NCBI GenBank assembly: GCA_001799225.1
Contig: MGTA01000252.1
Location: 1-15,272, forward strand
DNA: 15,272 nucleotides
Direction: 5' to 3'
From: Deltaproteobacteria bacterium RIFOXYD12_FULL_50_9
GTDB taxonomy: Bacteria; Desulfobacterota; Desulfobulbia; Desulfobulbales; CALZHT01
The position numbers and the translations under genes were made by a program. The notes beneath the pieces are model-generated. The model was not told the origin of the DNA, did not search any database, and worked only from the letters and a program-made list of their open reading frames with translations. Shown here piece by piece: positions 6,516-13,364 of the stretch. Numbering within the stretch: the stretch's first letter is position 1; every line of letters starts with the position of its first letter.

Positions 6516-6574
6516 TGGTGCCGGAGGTCGGAATCGAACCGACATGGGCTTGCACCCGCGGGATTTTGAGTCCC
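6516..6574 (-). tRNA. 3' half of tRNA-Leu(CAA), integrase attachment site
   Basis: Read on the minus strand this is the anticodon stem-loop (loop CTCAAAA, anticodon CAA). It continues with a long class II variable arm (GGGTGCAAGCCC), the T-arm (GTCGG TTCGATT CCGAC) and acceptor CTCCGGC A CCA. The D-arm and 5' acceptor strand are missing: beyond 6574 the sequence has no tRNA features. This is the duplicated 3' segment left when an element integrates into tRNA-Leu. The intact gene should lie at the other end of the element, outside the window to the right. The integrase start is 169 bases away. Confidence 0.85.
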
Positions 6575-6742
6575 ATTTTCTAGGTTTCCCATGCTTTCCT
6601 TGTCATTCCTGTATACTCGAATAACTCATTGACAAAACGTTATTTATCGTTGTATTCTGTTTCCTGAAAGTGCCCATAATTTCCTGTATTGTCATCAAAT
6701 GTAGGTTGGACAGGAGTTGGACAGAATCAGGAGGCGGCAATA

Positions 6743-7945
6743 ATGGCGGCATGGATTAAATCAAAAAAGACAGGCGTCCGTTACCGGGAGCATACATCCA
6801 GAAAACACGGCATTATGCCTGATCGTTATTACACCATTTTTTTTAAGGTGGACAGGCGGTTGGTTGAAGAGGCAGTCGGTTGGGCAAGCGAAGGGATGAC
6901 CGAGACAAAGGCCGCTGATATCCGCGCCGACCTGGTAAAAGCTCAGCGTACCGGGACCGGCCCGCGCACCCTGCGCGAAACCAGAGCGGCAAACGATCTA
7001 AAACAAACACGCCAAAAGAGTGACAACCTCACCCTGGCCGATTTTTGGCAGCAAGATTACATCCATCAGTTGAAAGCCAGGCTGGCAAAAAAATCATCCT
7101 GGGAAAAAGAGGTTGCCCATTTTGAAAAGCGGATCATGCCGGTCATGGGTCACAAGCTGTTGCGTGAGCTTAACACGGAAGATGTAGACCGCATGCTTGA
7201 TCGGATGAGAGCCGAGGGCATGGCGCCACGGACTCAACAATATGCGGTCGGCACTCTTTTTCGTATCTGGAAACTTGCAGCAAAAAGAAAGGTAGTCAAG
7301 GCCGGAGATAATCCGGCTGTAGGCGTTGAAATAGGAAAGGTAAATAATACCCGCCTGCGTGTACTCTCCCCGCAAGAACTAAAAGACGTTCTGGACACTT
7401 TGATGGTCATTGACCCGGCGTCCCATGACATCACCATGTTTTGCGCCTTCACCGGTTGCCGGTTTTCGGAGGCGGCAAAATTGACCTGGGAACATGTGGA
7501 CATGATCCGAGGCACAGCCCTATTCCCTGAGACAAAAAACCGCGATTCCCGCGAGGTTTATCTTGTGCCGGAATTGCTAAGTATGATGGAACGCCGAGGA
7601 ATCGGCAATGCCGGGGATCATGTTTTTCGCCGGCAAAGCGGCGAGCCATACCGAGAAGCGCCACGATCATTCAAGTCGGCAGTGGATCACCTGGGGCTGA
7701 ACGTTAACCGGGGGTTGCGTGATCAGGCGACGTTTCATAGCCTGCGGCATACCGCTGCAACCATTGCGGCCCGACGAGGTGTGCCGGTCAAGGATATGCA
7801 GATCCTTTTTGGCTGGAAGACTCCCTCAATGGTCTTCCGGTATGCCAAGGGCGATGAGGACACCCAGCGACGCGCCATGCAGGGCTTGGCCCAGAGTTTG
7901 ACGGCGGAACCGGCAAAGATTTTGCCGTTGGTGAAAACCGGGTGA
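6743..7945 (+). CDS. Tyrosine-type site-specific integrase
   Basis: This 400-aa protein catalyses integration and excision at the tRNA-Leu site. A SAM-like core-binding region spans about residues 95-185, and the catalytic domain covers 195-375. The catalytic set is R220 (CAFTGCRFSEAAKL), K245 (ETKNRDSR), H322 and R325 (FHSLRHTAAT), W348 in place of the usual second His (ILFGWKTPSM), and Y357 (FRYAKG). The ATG at 6743 is chosen over the upstream one at 6689 because GGAGG lies eight bases before it. Just upstream GTTGGACAG occurs twice in direct repeat (about 6705-6724), which might be an arm-type binding site. It reads away from the tRNA fragment. A copy of its last 37 codons occurs at 1205-1318. 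Confidence 0.93.
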   Translation: MAAWIKSKKTGVRYREHTSRKHGIMPDRYYTIFFKVDRRLVEEAVGWASEGMTETKAADIRADLVKAQRTGTGPRTLRETRAANDLKQTRQKSDNLTLADFWQQDYIHQLKARLAKKSSWEKEVAHFEKRIMPVMGHKLLRELNTEDVDRMLDRMRAEGMAPRTQQYAVGTLFRIWKLAAKRKVVKAGDNPAVGVEIGKVNNTRLRVLSPQELKDVLDTLMVIDPASHDITMFCAFTGCRFSEAAKLTWEHVDMIRGTALFPETKNRDSREVYLVPELLSMMERRGIGNAGDHVFRRQSGEPYREAPRSFKSAVDHLGLNVNRGLRDQATFHSLRHTAATIAARRGVPVKDMQILFGWKTPSMVFRYAKGDEDTQRRAMQGLAQSLTAEPAKILPLVKTG

Positions 7946-7996
7946 GAATGGCTTAATACAGGTTGTCGCGATTCTGCGGGGATCGTGCTTACCATC

Positions 7997-8024
7997 TTGA
8001 CATTATACCCGTATAAGGTATCAT
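7997..8024 (+). promoter_or_regulatory. Promoter and palindromic operator of the second TA operon
   Basis: TTGACA (7997-8002, perfect) and TATCAT (8019-8024) are separated by 16 bases. Inside the spacer lies a perfect palindrome, TTATAC-CC-GTATAA (8003-8016). It is ideally placed for repression by a dimeric HTH antitoxin. The toxin ATG follows five bases after the -10 box. Confidence 0.65.
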
Positions 8025-8029
8025 TAATT

Positions 8030-8308
8030 ATGGCTTGGGAAGTGGTTCTTTCCAAAAAGGCGGAGCGATCCCTTGCTTTTCTCCCGAAACAGGTCGTAAA
8101 AAACCTGACTTTCTTGATGCAAGAGATGGAACTTCGAGGGCCGGTCCGTGGCGATTGGCATAATTACAGCAAATTGAGTCCTGGCCGACACCATTGCCAT
8201 CTGAAAAAGGGACATCCTACCTATGTGGCTGTGTGGGAAGAGCGGGACCGGAAAATTAGACTTATAGAGGTGACTTATGTTGGAACACACGAGAAAGCGC
8301 CGTACTGA
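8030..8308 (+). CDS. RelE/HigB-like toxin (copy 2)
   Basis: This 92-aa homologue of the toxin at 1355-1636 shares GPVRGDW.NY.KL.P..HHCHLKKG, the strand PTYVAVWEERDR and an identical C-terminus, EVTYVGTHEKAPY. The N-terminal half (WEVVLSKKAERSLAFLPKQV) is more diverged than the C-terminal half. The start at 8030 lies directly after the promoter, whereas the longer frame from 7985 would begin upstream of it. It overlaps the antitoxin by 32 bases exactly as in copy 1. The predicted role is an mRNA interferase held inactive by the next gene. Confidence 0.87.
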   Translation: MAWEVVLSKKAERSLAFLPKQVVKNLTFLMQEMELRGPVRGDWHNYSKLSPGRHHCHLKKGHPTYVAVWEERDRKIRLIEVTYVGTHEKAPY

Positions 8309-8627
8309 TACTATCGAGCTTTGTTTCCGTGGCCCTGCGGCCCGGCAGGAAGAGGCTGCGGAGTATCTAAAAAATCTGGGTTTTGTGGATACATCGGAAA
8401 CCGTCCCCTGGCGGGAGGCGGTACCGTTTGAAGCCGGGCAACTCCCTGGTGTCTGTCTGTCCGGGGCGCGGAATCGGGCAGGGTTTTCTCAACACAAGTT
8501 GGCCGAATTAACCGGCATTCCCCAGAGGCATCTTTCCGAGATGGAGAACGGCAAGCGGGCCATCGGCAAGGAACGGGCCAAAATTTTGGCCGAGGTCCTG
8601 AATACGGATTACCGGGTTTTTCTGTAA
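8277..8627 (+). CDS. XRE-family antitoxin (copy 2)
   Basis: This 116-aa protein is homologous to 1605-1958. The N-terminal half is almost identical (RTDTIELCFRGPAA, LKNLGFVDTSET). The HTH half is diverged (AGFSQHKLAELTGIPQRHLS, EMENGKRAIG), with tail LNTDYRVFL. Strong conservation at the N-terminus with divergence in the DNA-reading helix suggests that the two systems recognise different operators. Toxin contacts may be similar, which leaves cross-neutralisation open. A GAGGTG site lies about six bases before the ATG. The stop is followed by AAAGGAGC and a 14-codon mini-frame (8639-8683) that is probably not a gene. Confidence 0.88.
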   Translation: MLEHTRKRRTDTIELCFRGPAARQEEAAEYLKNLGFVDTSETVPWREAVPFEAGQLPGVCLSGARNRAGFSQHKLAELTGIPQRHLSEMENGKRAIGKERAKILAEVLNTDYRVFL

Positions 8628-8689
8628 AGGAGCAATGTATGCTCAAATCTATTAAGACCTACAACAAAACCCGCTTCGTGTGAGAATGG

Positions 8690-8983
8690 ATGATGAGTAC
8701 CGAAGATCAGCAGACCGACATGAAATCACTACGAATTGTCACTGGAAAATCTGCAGACTGGGATGAACTGGCAAAGGATTGTGTATGTTTTGCCAACGCC
8801 AGGGGCGGTAGGATTATCATTGGCATCGAAGATGGAGAAGTTCAACCACCTCCTGGGCAGACCATCCCTTCAGGGCTTGCAGAAAAGATTGTCAAGCGCA
8901 CCTTAGAGGCACTCTCAGAGGATGGAATTATCAGTTTCACTGGAGAAAAACGCTGGAGAAGATATTCTGTTATAGAGGGATAA
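8690..8983 (+). pseudogene. AlbA_2/Schlafen-type ATP-binding protein, internally deleted to 97 codons
   Basis: Residues 11-70 match the start of the AlbA_2-domain family (KSLRIVTGKSADWDELAKDC, CFANARGGRIIIGIEDGE, PPPGQTIPSGL). From about residue 70 the sequence jumps to what is normally the extreme C-terminal winged-helix end of the same family (LEALSEDGIISFTGEKRWRR). Full-length members are several hundred residues, so the middle appears to have been removed in frame, at or near the VKR codons. The fused frame stays open and ends two codons into the 169-bp repeat. Full-length relatives occur as accessory or defence-type regulators. This one lacks the central domains and is most likely inactive, though a small expressed protein cannot be excluded. 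ATG 8690 and 8693 are both possible starts. Confidence 0.7.
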
Positions 8984-9144
8984 CCTATCGAACAAAAAAT
9001 GGCCGAATGCGATAGGGTGTGCGATAGACTGGTCATGACTTATTCTATATTTATTTGAAATAGTTAATCATTCTATCAAAACGATAAGCGGAAAAAGGTT
9101 ATTAGCCAGAGAGCGCAGCAAGGTAAATCGAAAAAAGGAGCGGG
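8976..9144. repeat. 169-bp dispersed repeat, copy 2 (R169)
   Basis: This is the gap-free partner of 1965-2133. Here it lies between the shortened AlbA_2 gene and an antitoxin tail, and its last bases already read in frame with that tail. The first 138 bases differ at only two positions from copy 1, so exchange or a recent common origin is likely. It carries the same end-proximal ATAACCT/AGGTTAT pair. Confidence 0.85.
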
Positions 9145-9194
9145 CCAAGATTCTGGCTGAGGCCATTGAGACGGATTACCGGGTTTTTCTATAA
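9138..9194 (+). pseudogene. Tail of a third XRE antitoxin
   Basis: The frame encodes ERAKILAEAIETDYRVFL and a stop, closely matching the end of the antitoxin at 8277-8627 (ERAKILAEVLNTDYRVFL). Everything before it is replaced by the 169-bp repeat. It shows that a third copy of the TA operon once lay here and lost all but its last 18 codons. Confidence 0.8.
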
Positions 9195-9254
9195 CGGAGG
9201 CCGGTCAATTTTGCCGAGGGTCGGGTTACCATCAGAAAACCAAGGGAAAAGCAG

Positions 9255-10043
9255 ATGATCGAAGAAGACATGCTGCAAAAGTTGAAGATGCTCGAAATGG
9301 AACGTGCGTTTTTGAAGAATAGTTTAAAATTGTTGCGTGCCAGCAAGAAAATCGAACTGGACCTGTCAGCGTTCCAGCCGGTTGATCCGACCAGTCAGCC
9401 TGTTGGCAATTTTCGTTGGTTGACCCCAAAGGAAGAAACGGCTATCAGCCTCGTTGTCGAAAAATATCTGGGGCAAGAGCAAGTTCAAGCCGTTGTATCG
9501 GCATGTGACTCGTATAGAGATAGATATAGGGCGGAAGTAATGGAAATGCGCCGTGAAAATTTGGCGCGATTCAAGCAGGGCCAGATGAATGGTCGGGGGC
9601 GCCCAAAGGGGTCTAAAGACCATGCGGCAAAGCGTACAGTGAGGAAGCTTGCGGCGGTCTGGGAAAAAGCTAAAGGTAAAGGCAAGTTGCCGCGACAACA
9701 AGAAAGCGCGTTCGGCGACTTCGTGGAGAAGATTGCTGGCGCACTCCAAGTCAAGGATGCAAAGGGGAATCTCGCAACCTGGCGCGGACAGGTCAATGAC
9801 GTTTTGCGCCATCAACAGCCGGACACCGCCTTCCTATTTCCAGAACTATTAGATACTCCCCAGGCGATTGCGAGTTATCAGTGTATTCAGCAGGCTTGCC
9901 AGGAAGCATTTATTCAAGTGGTATATAAGATGTGCGAAAAATTCGAGTTTGAAGCCAGGATAAAAGAGCTACCTAGATCGGAGGAATTCGACGTTTCTGT
10001 TCAATGCAAAACGTTGTTAAAACAAGAAGATATCACCAAATAA
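9255..10043 (+). CDS. Protein of unknown function with a basic AT-hook-like segment
   Basis: This 262-aa protein is not recognised. Residues 1-35 are a charged, leucine-rich helix with coiled-coil character (MLQKLKMLEMERAFLKNSLK). Residues 55-115 include WLTPKEETAISLVVEKYLGQ and a helix ending RREN. The centre is strongly basic and contains GRGRPKGSKD, an AT-hook-like GRP core, followed by KRTVRKLAAVWEKAKGKGK. The C-terminal 100 residues look globular and acidic to neutral. The layout suggests a DNA-binding, possibly oligomeric protein. ATG 9255 and 9270 are both possible starts, and the ribosome site is weak. It stands alone between the antitoxin tail and a strong terminator, separate from the replication block. 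Confidence 0.7.
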   Translation: MIEEDMLQKLKMLEMERAFLKNSLKLLRASKKIELDLSAFQPVDPTSQPVGNFRWLTPKEETAISLVVEKYLGQEQVQAVVSACDSYRDRYRAEVMEMRRENLARFKQGQMNGRGRPKGSKDHAAKRTVRKLAAVWEKAKGKGKLPRQQESAFGDFVEKIAGALQVKDAKGNLATWRGQVNDVLRHQQPDTAFLFPELLDTPQAIASYQCIQQACQEAFIQVVYKMCEKFEFEARIKELPRSEEFDVSVQCKTLLKQEDITK

Positions 10044-10115
10044 AAATTGAAAGCAGCCTGTTCCTGTTCAAGACAGGGCAGTGCCGCAAAAATGCTGTAA
10101 TAATAGCATATTAAC

Positions 10116-10141
10116 AAGGTCGCCATCCGGCGGCCTTTTTT
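10116..10141 (+). terminator. Rho-independent terminator after the 262-aa gene
   Basis: AAGGTCGCC and GGCGGCCTT form a 9-bp stem (one G-T pair) around a four-base ATCC loop, directly followed by a T run. It closes the transcript of the 262-aa gene and isolates it from the replication block that starts at 10253. Confidence 0.85.
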
Positions 10142-10252
10142 ATTTTCAACTGATTTTTTATTGGATTTACTTAATGAAAACAATGTCTTATCCTTAGCAA
10201 TGTATCCAAGATGATCATATAGGAAAAAGTTTAACGAGACGAGGTGTAAAAA

Positions 10253-10480
10253 ATGGAAGAAAAAGATTTGTTAAAGGAAATGGCGGCCAAATGGCCTTCA
10301 TCGATTGTTGCCAGACGAAAGGTCGGTGAATTTACAGGCGGCGTTATCAGCGAAAAGAGCATGGCGAATTTAGATTGCCTTGGCCAAGGGCCTTCTAACC
10401 GAATCAAGATCGGCAAAATTGTTGCCTATCCGGTTAAGGACTTTATCGCCTGGCTTGTTGAACGGTTTCAGCGTGTTTGA
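10253..10480 (+). CDS. AlpA-like HTH regulator / excisionase
   Basis: This 75-aa protein has the compact winged-HTH layout of AlpA/MerR-like phage regulators: VISEKSMANLDCLGQGPSNR, then IKIGKIVAYPVKDFIAWLVE. The wing motif (GP..R.KIG..VAYPV.D...WL) is characteristic. Family members activate excision or integrase genes in cryptic prophages and satellites, or act as excisionases. GAGGTG lies eight bases before the ATG. It is the first gene of a tight plus-strand operon with the primase and helicase, the usual position in P4-like and other satellite elements. Confidence 0.82.
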   Translation: MEEKDLLKEMAAKWPSSIVARRKVGEFTGGVISEKSMANLDCLGQGPSNRIKIGKIVAYPVKDFIAWLVERFQRV

Positions 10481-10490
10481 GGCACTCGCC

Positions 10491-11327
10491 ATGACTGAAC
10501 ACATAAACACCGTAATGTTATTCAAGCAGGCCATGCGTAACACGGGTATTAAACCACCCGATGAGATTTTGGCAGACGGGTGCCTTCATCGTTTTACGGT
10601 ATATGGAGACAAACCCCAAAGCAAAAATGGTTGGTATGTCTTTCATGATGGTGATTTAGCGACAGGTGCTTTTGGCTGCTGGAAGCGGCAAGTTAATGAA
10701 GCATGGAGCAGTGAGCCCTATCAGTCAATGACTCCGGAAGAGCAAACCGCTTACAAAATCAAAATGGCAAACATAACCAGGCAGCGGACCGCAGATCAAA
10801 AACGAATACAAGCAGAATGCCGGGCCTGGTGTGCCAATGTCTGGCCAAAAGCCCAAAATGCTACCAGCGATAACCCGTATCTCCGTCGAAAAGGTGTCAA
10901 GGCATACGGTGTTAAAGTTTTTGAAGATACTTTGTTGGTACCGGTACAGGATCTGGAGGGAGCAATCCACGGTATGCAGTTTATAGCACCGGACGGCTCA
11001 AAAAGATTCAAGACTGGCACCAACAAGGTTGGGCATTTTTTCAAAATCGGCATGAGCAAGGAAAACATAGTCATTATTTGCGAAGGCTATAGCACCGGAG
11101 CAACAATCCACGAGGCCACCGGCCACGCTGTTGTCGTCGCATTTGATGCCGGGAATTTATTACCAGTGGCACAAAGGATCCGGTCAAGGTTTTGTGATAT
11201 GAAGATCATCTTGGCGGCGGATGATGATAAGGACACCGAAGGCAACCCCGGCATTTCCAAAGCAATTAAGGCGGCAAGGGCCGTGGGCGGTCTTTTGGTA
11301 TATCCATTATTTGAGGGTGGATCATGA
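10491..11327 (+). CDS. Toprim-domain primase
   Basis: This 278-aa protein is read from ATG 10491, ten bases after the AlpA-like gene. Residues 30-70 contain a small N-terminal domain (HRFTVYGDKPQSKNGWYVFH, FGCWKRQ), a pattern seen at the front of plasmid and phage primases. A Toprim domain covers about residues 180-265. Its catalytic Glu is in VIICEGYSTGATIHEAT (E188), and the acidic cluster is AADDDKD (234-238). It should prime replication of the excised element. Family members often lack a zinc-binding domain, as here. The gene overlaps the following ATPase by ATGA, which indicates coupled translation. A start at 10380 was rejected because it overlaps the AlpA-like gene. Confidence 0.85.
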   Translation: MTEHINTVMLFKQAMRNTGIKPPDEILADGCLHRFTVYGDKPQSKNGWYVFHDGDLATGAFGCWKRQVNEAWSSEPYQSMTPEEQTAYKIKMANITRQRTADQKRIQAECRAWCANVWPKAQNATSDNPYLRRKGVKAYGVKVFEDTLLVPVQDLEGAIHGMQFIAPDGSKRFKTGTNKVGHFFKIGMSKENIVIICEGYSTGATIHEATGHAVVVAFDAGNLLPVAQRIRSRFCDMKIILAADDDKDTEGNPGISKAIKAARAVGGLLVYPLFEGGS

Positions 11328-12607
11328 ACCAAACTGATTTTAACGATATGGCAAGGGTGTCTGGCATTGCTGCTGTCAAGAAAGTTATTGAGGCAGTGGC
11401 CATCGTTGACAGCGAAAGTGCGGACCAGGAAGGCCCAAAACCGAAGCCATTATTCGACCTCTCCAGGTTGACGCTTGGGAGTGATATCGCCTCTGGTGAT
11501 TATCAAATCAACTACCTTGTGGATAAGCTAATCCCCGAGCAGGCGGTTATCCTGTTTTACGCCAAAGGCGGTTCCGGCAAAAGCACCCTGGCAACCCAGA
11601 TTGCCGGTGCGGTCATCGCCGGCCAGCCATTTATGGGACTCGCCACAATCAAGAGGCCTGTTGTTATCATTGATTATGAGAACTCTTATCGCATCCTAAA
11701 AAAAAGAATCCAAGTCGTGGCCGGATCAGAACAAGTTTATTTCTGGCCGGGTGCAAAGAATCCGCCCCAGCTCAATCAAAAAGAATGGGCAGACATGAAA
11801 GCCCTGGTTCAAACCCTTGGTCATCCTTTGATTATTATCGACACTCTGTACAGTTCAACCAGCGGTCTCGACATCCTGTCTAATAAAGACTATGCCCCTG
11901 TGATGAGCAAAATAATTGAATTGCGTAATTTGGGCGCCACCATTGTCTTGCTGCACCATACGCCTAAAGGTGATGCAACCCAATACATAGGCGCCAGCAC
12001 CATTTACAACCAGAGCGACCATATTCTTGCCATGTATCCGGTAAAATCTCCAGGGGCTGAAGCGGAGGTCACTGATGAGGATGAGGCCAAAACTTACCGT
12101 CTAGGCACAAAAGACAAGACCAGATTCGAACCTTTCAGCATGTTCATCGAATTTGACGTTGAAGCGGGAGCTTTTGCCCTGGCCCGTGATCCGGAAAGAG
12201 ACACCATAGACAGGATCGCTCTAATCATCGACAGACTAACACCGAATGCCACACAAACGGCCATCGTCAGCGCGGCCAAGGAGCAATACCTGCCGGAAAA
12301 GAAAACCAGACGACTTTTGAATAATCATGAGGGTCGAGAGTGGACCATGTCCCAAGGGATCAAAAACGCCAAAATTTATTGTCTGAATCCTGCTTGGCAG
12401 TTTGGCAGCCCTATATATGAGGGAAAAACTGCCAAACAGGAAGCCAGCCCGGCAGAGCGTTTTGCCAAACAAGGTCAAACAGCATTGTTCAACGAGCCAG
12501 AAACCCATACAGGATCAGGCCTTGGCAGTTTGGCAAGTAGTGTCTCCCCAGGATGCCAACCGGGCATTTGTGACCTAACTGGGATGGACTTTGAGGTGGT
12601 CGAGTGA
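11324..12607 (+). CDS. RepA-like hexameric helicase ATPase (AAA_25)
   Basis: This 427-aa protein is a RecA-fold ATPase of the RSF1010 RepA / AAA_25 group. Walker A is AKGGSGKSTLA (about 80-90), and the motif-1a region is VVIIDYEN. Walker B is PLIIIDTL (D173), with a paired-His sensor at VLLHHTPKG (211-212). A proline- and glycine-rich tail after about residue 365 looks disordered. It probably unwinds the origin together with the preceding primase. The start overlaps the primase stop and the end overlaps the next GTG start. The tail is unusual in containing several repeated glycine/serine stretches (GSGLGSLASS) not needed for the ATPase fold. Confidence 0.85.
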   Translation: MNQTDFNDMARVSGIAAVKKVIEAVAIVDSESADQEGPKPKPLFDLSRLTLGSDIASGDYQINYLVDKLIPEQAVILFYAKGGSGKSTLATQIAGAVIAGQPFMGLATIKRPVVIIDYENSYRILKKRIQVVAGSEQVYFWPGAKNPPQLNQKEWADMKALVQTLGHPLIIIDTLYSSTSGLDILSNKDYAPVMSKIIELRNLGATIVLLHHTPKGDATQYIGASTIYNQSDHILAMYPVKSPGAEAEVTDEDEAKTYRLGTKDKTRFEPFSMFIEFDVEAGAFALARDPERDTIDRIALIIDRLTPNATQTAIVSAAKEQYLPEKKTRRLLNNHEGREWTMSQGIKNAKIYCLNPAWQFGSPIYEGKTAKQEASPAERFAKQGQTALFNEPETHTGSGLGSLASSVSPGCQPGICDLTGMDFEVVE

Positions 12608-12900
12608 AATATCGCACATCGGAAGCAATCACCCTAAAAATCAGGAATGAACTAATAAACATCCCTGCTGGCGAACTCCTTAACTTGACGGAAAATCAGG
12701 CGGCACAGTTATCTGGAAAGATCATTCCCTTGGACAAAGCGCCGGACTTGCCGGCATGGTGCCGGGTTGACTGTGCTAACCTTGACGATATCCCTGGTAT
12801 CGGGCCTGGTTGTGTTCGGACTTTAGGTGATGGTCCTTGGCGTGAAGAATGGCGGCATTTAGACACTATGGCTGCCTGCCCCACACGGCCACAGCAATGA
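12604..12900 (+). CDS. Small helix-hairpin-helix protein
   Basis: This 98-aa protein starts at a GTG that overlaps the helicase stop (GTGA), so it is translationally coupled. Residues 15-45 form a beta-rich front (INIPAGELLNLTENQAAQL). A WCRVDC pair follows, then a helix-hairpin-helix motif, LDDIPGIGPGCVRTL (about 60-74). HhH motifs bind the DNA backbone without sequence preference, so an accessory role in replication is likely. I recognise no named family. Confidence 0.65.
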   Translation: MKYRTSEAITLKIRNELINIPAGELLNLTENQAAQLSGKIIPLDKAPDLPAWCRVDCANLDDIPGIGPGCVRTLGDGPWREEWRHLDTMAACPTRPQQ

Positions 12901-12908
12901 CTTTTATC

Positions 12909-12929
12909 GAAGTGATGTTAAATCACTTC
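12909..12929. promoter_or_regulatory. Perfect 8-bp hairpin between the HhH and DUF5681 genes
   Basis: GAAGTGAT and ATCACTTC are exact inverted copies around a five-base loop (GTTAA), eight bases after the stop of the HhH gene. No T run follows, so an operator or an mRNA-processing hairpin fits better than a terminator. Just downstream TTGCATTTGCAA adds a second small symmetrical site. Confidence 0.5.
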
Positions 12930-12952
12930 ATTGCATTTGCAAGAGGATTGCA

Positions 12953-13348
12953 ATGACCTGGACAAAAGGAAATAGCGGAAACCCGACTGGGAAAAAACCA
13001 GGGACCGGGCATGTTCAAAAAATTCGAGAAGGTCTTGAAAAGGCCTTGCCCGAAGTGATGAAGACCCTGGTCAAGCAGGCTAAGGAAGGCGACACGGCAG
13101 CTATAAAGCTGATCTTGGAACGAACGGTTCCGGCCTTGCGGCCTACGGATACTCCAACGCCAATCCCCTTGGGTGATACGCCATTTACAGCCTGCAAGTC
13201 GATCATGGCGGCGGTTGAAAATGGCGGTCTGACTCCAGGCCAGGCTTCAACCCTGCTGCAGGGGATTGGAATAACTGCCCGAGTTGAGGAAGTTAATAAT
13301 CTTAAAGAACGGCTTGCTGCCTTGGAAACTGCGATACGCCGGACATAA
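12953..13348 (+). CDS. DUF5681-type protein, terminase-small-subunit-like
   Basis: This 131-aa protein opens with the N-terminal signature of DUF5681 proteins (WTKGNSGNPTGKKPG). A helical block follows (LVKQAKEGDTAAIKLILERT), then a proline-rich linker (RPTDTPTPIPLGDTP). The C-terminal helical part ends in a short coiled coil (VEEVNNLKERLAALE, about residues 112-126). Such proteins are often found beside phage packaging genes and are annotated as TerS-like; a DNA-binding role is likely. No large terminase is present, so in this element it may redirect a helper phage's packaging, or act as a regulator. GAGGATT lies before the ATG, and the gene is spaced 52 bases from the HhH gene. Confidence 0.65.
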   Translation: MTWTKGNSGNPTGKKPGTGHVQKIREGLEKALPEVMKTLVKQAKEGDTAAIKLILERTVPALRPTDTPTPIPLGDTPFTACKSIMAAVENGGLTPGQASTLLQGIGITARVEEVNNLKERLAALETAIRRT

Positions 13349-13364
13349 TCATTGAGGTTAGAGC

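Noticed and set aside
6516..6574. Intact tRNA-Leu gene
   Set aside because: The D-arm and the 5' acceptor strand are absent beyond 6574, so only the 3' half remains.
8639..8683. 14-codon frame (MLKSIKTYNKTRFV) with a good ribosome site after antitoxin 2
   Set aside because: It is too short to support as a gene. It is probably the truncated start of a lost gene or a chance frame.
9366..9815. 149-codon minus-strand frame inside the 262-aa gene
   Set aside because: Its composition is Phe/Leu/Arg-rich as in antisense shadows. The plus-strand gene has the better context, with a terminator behind it.
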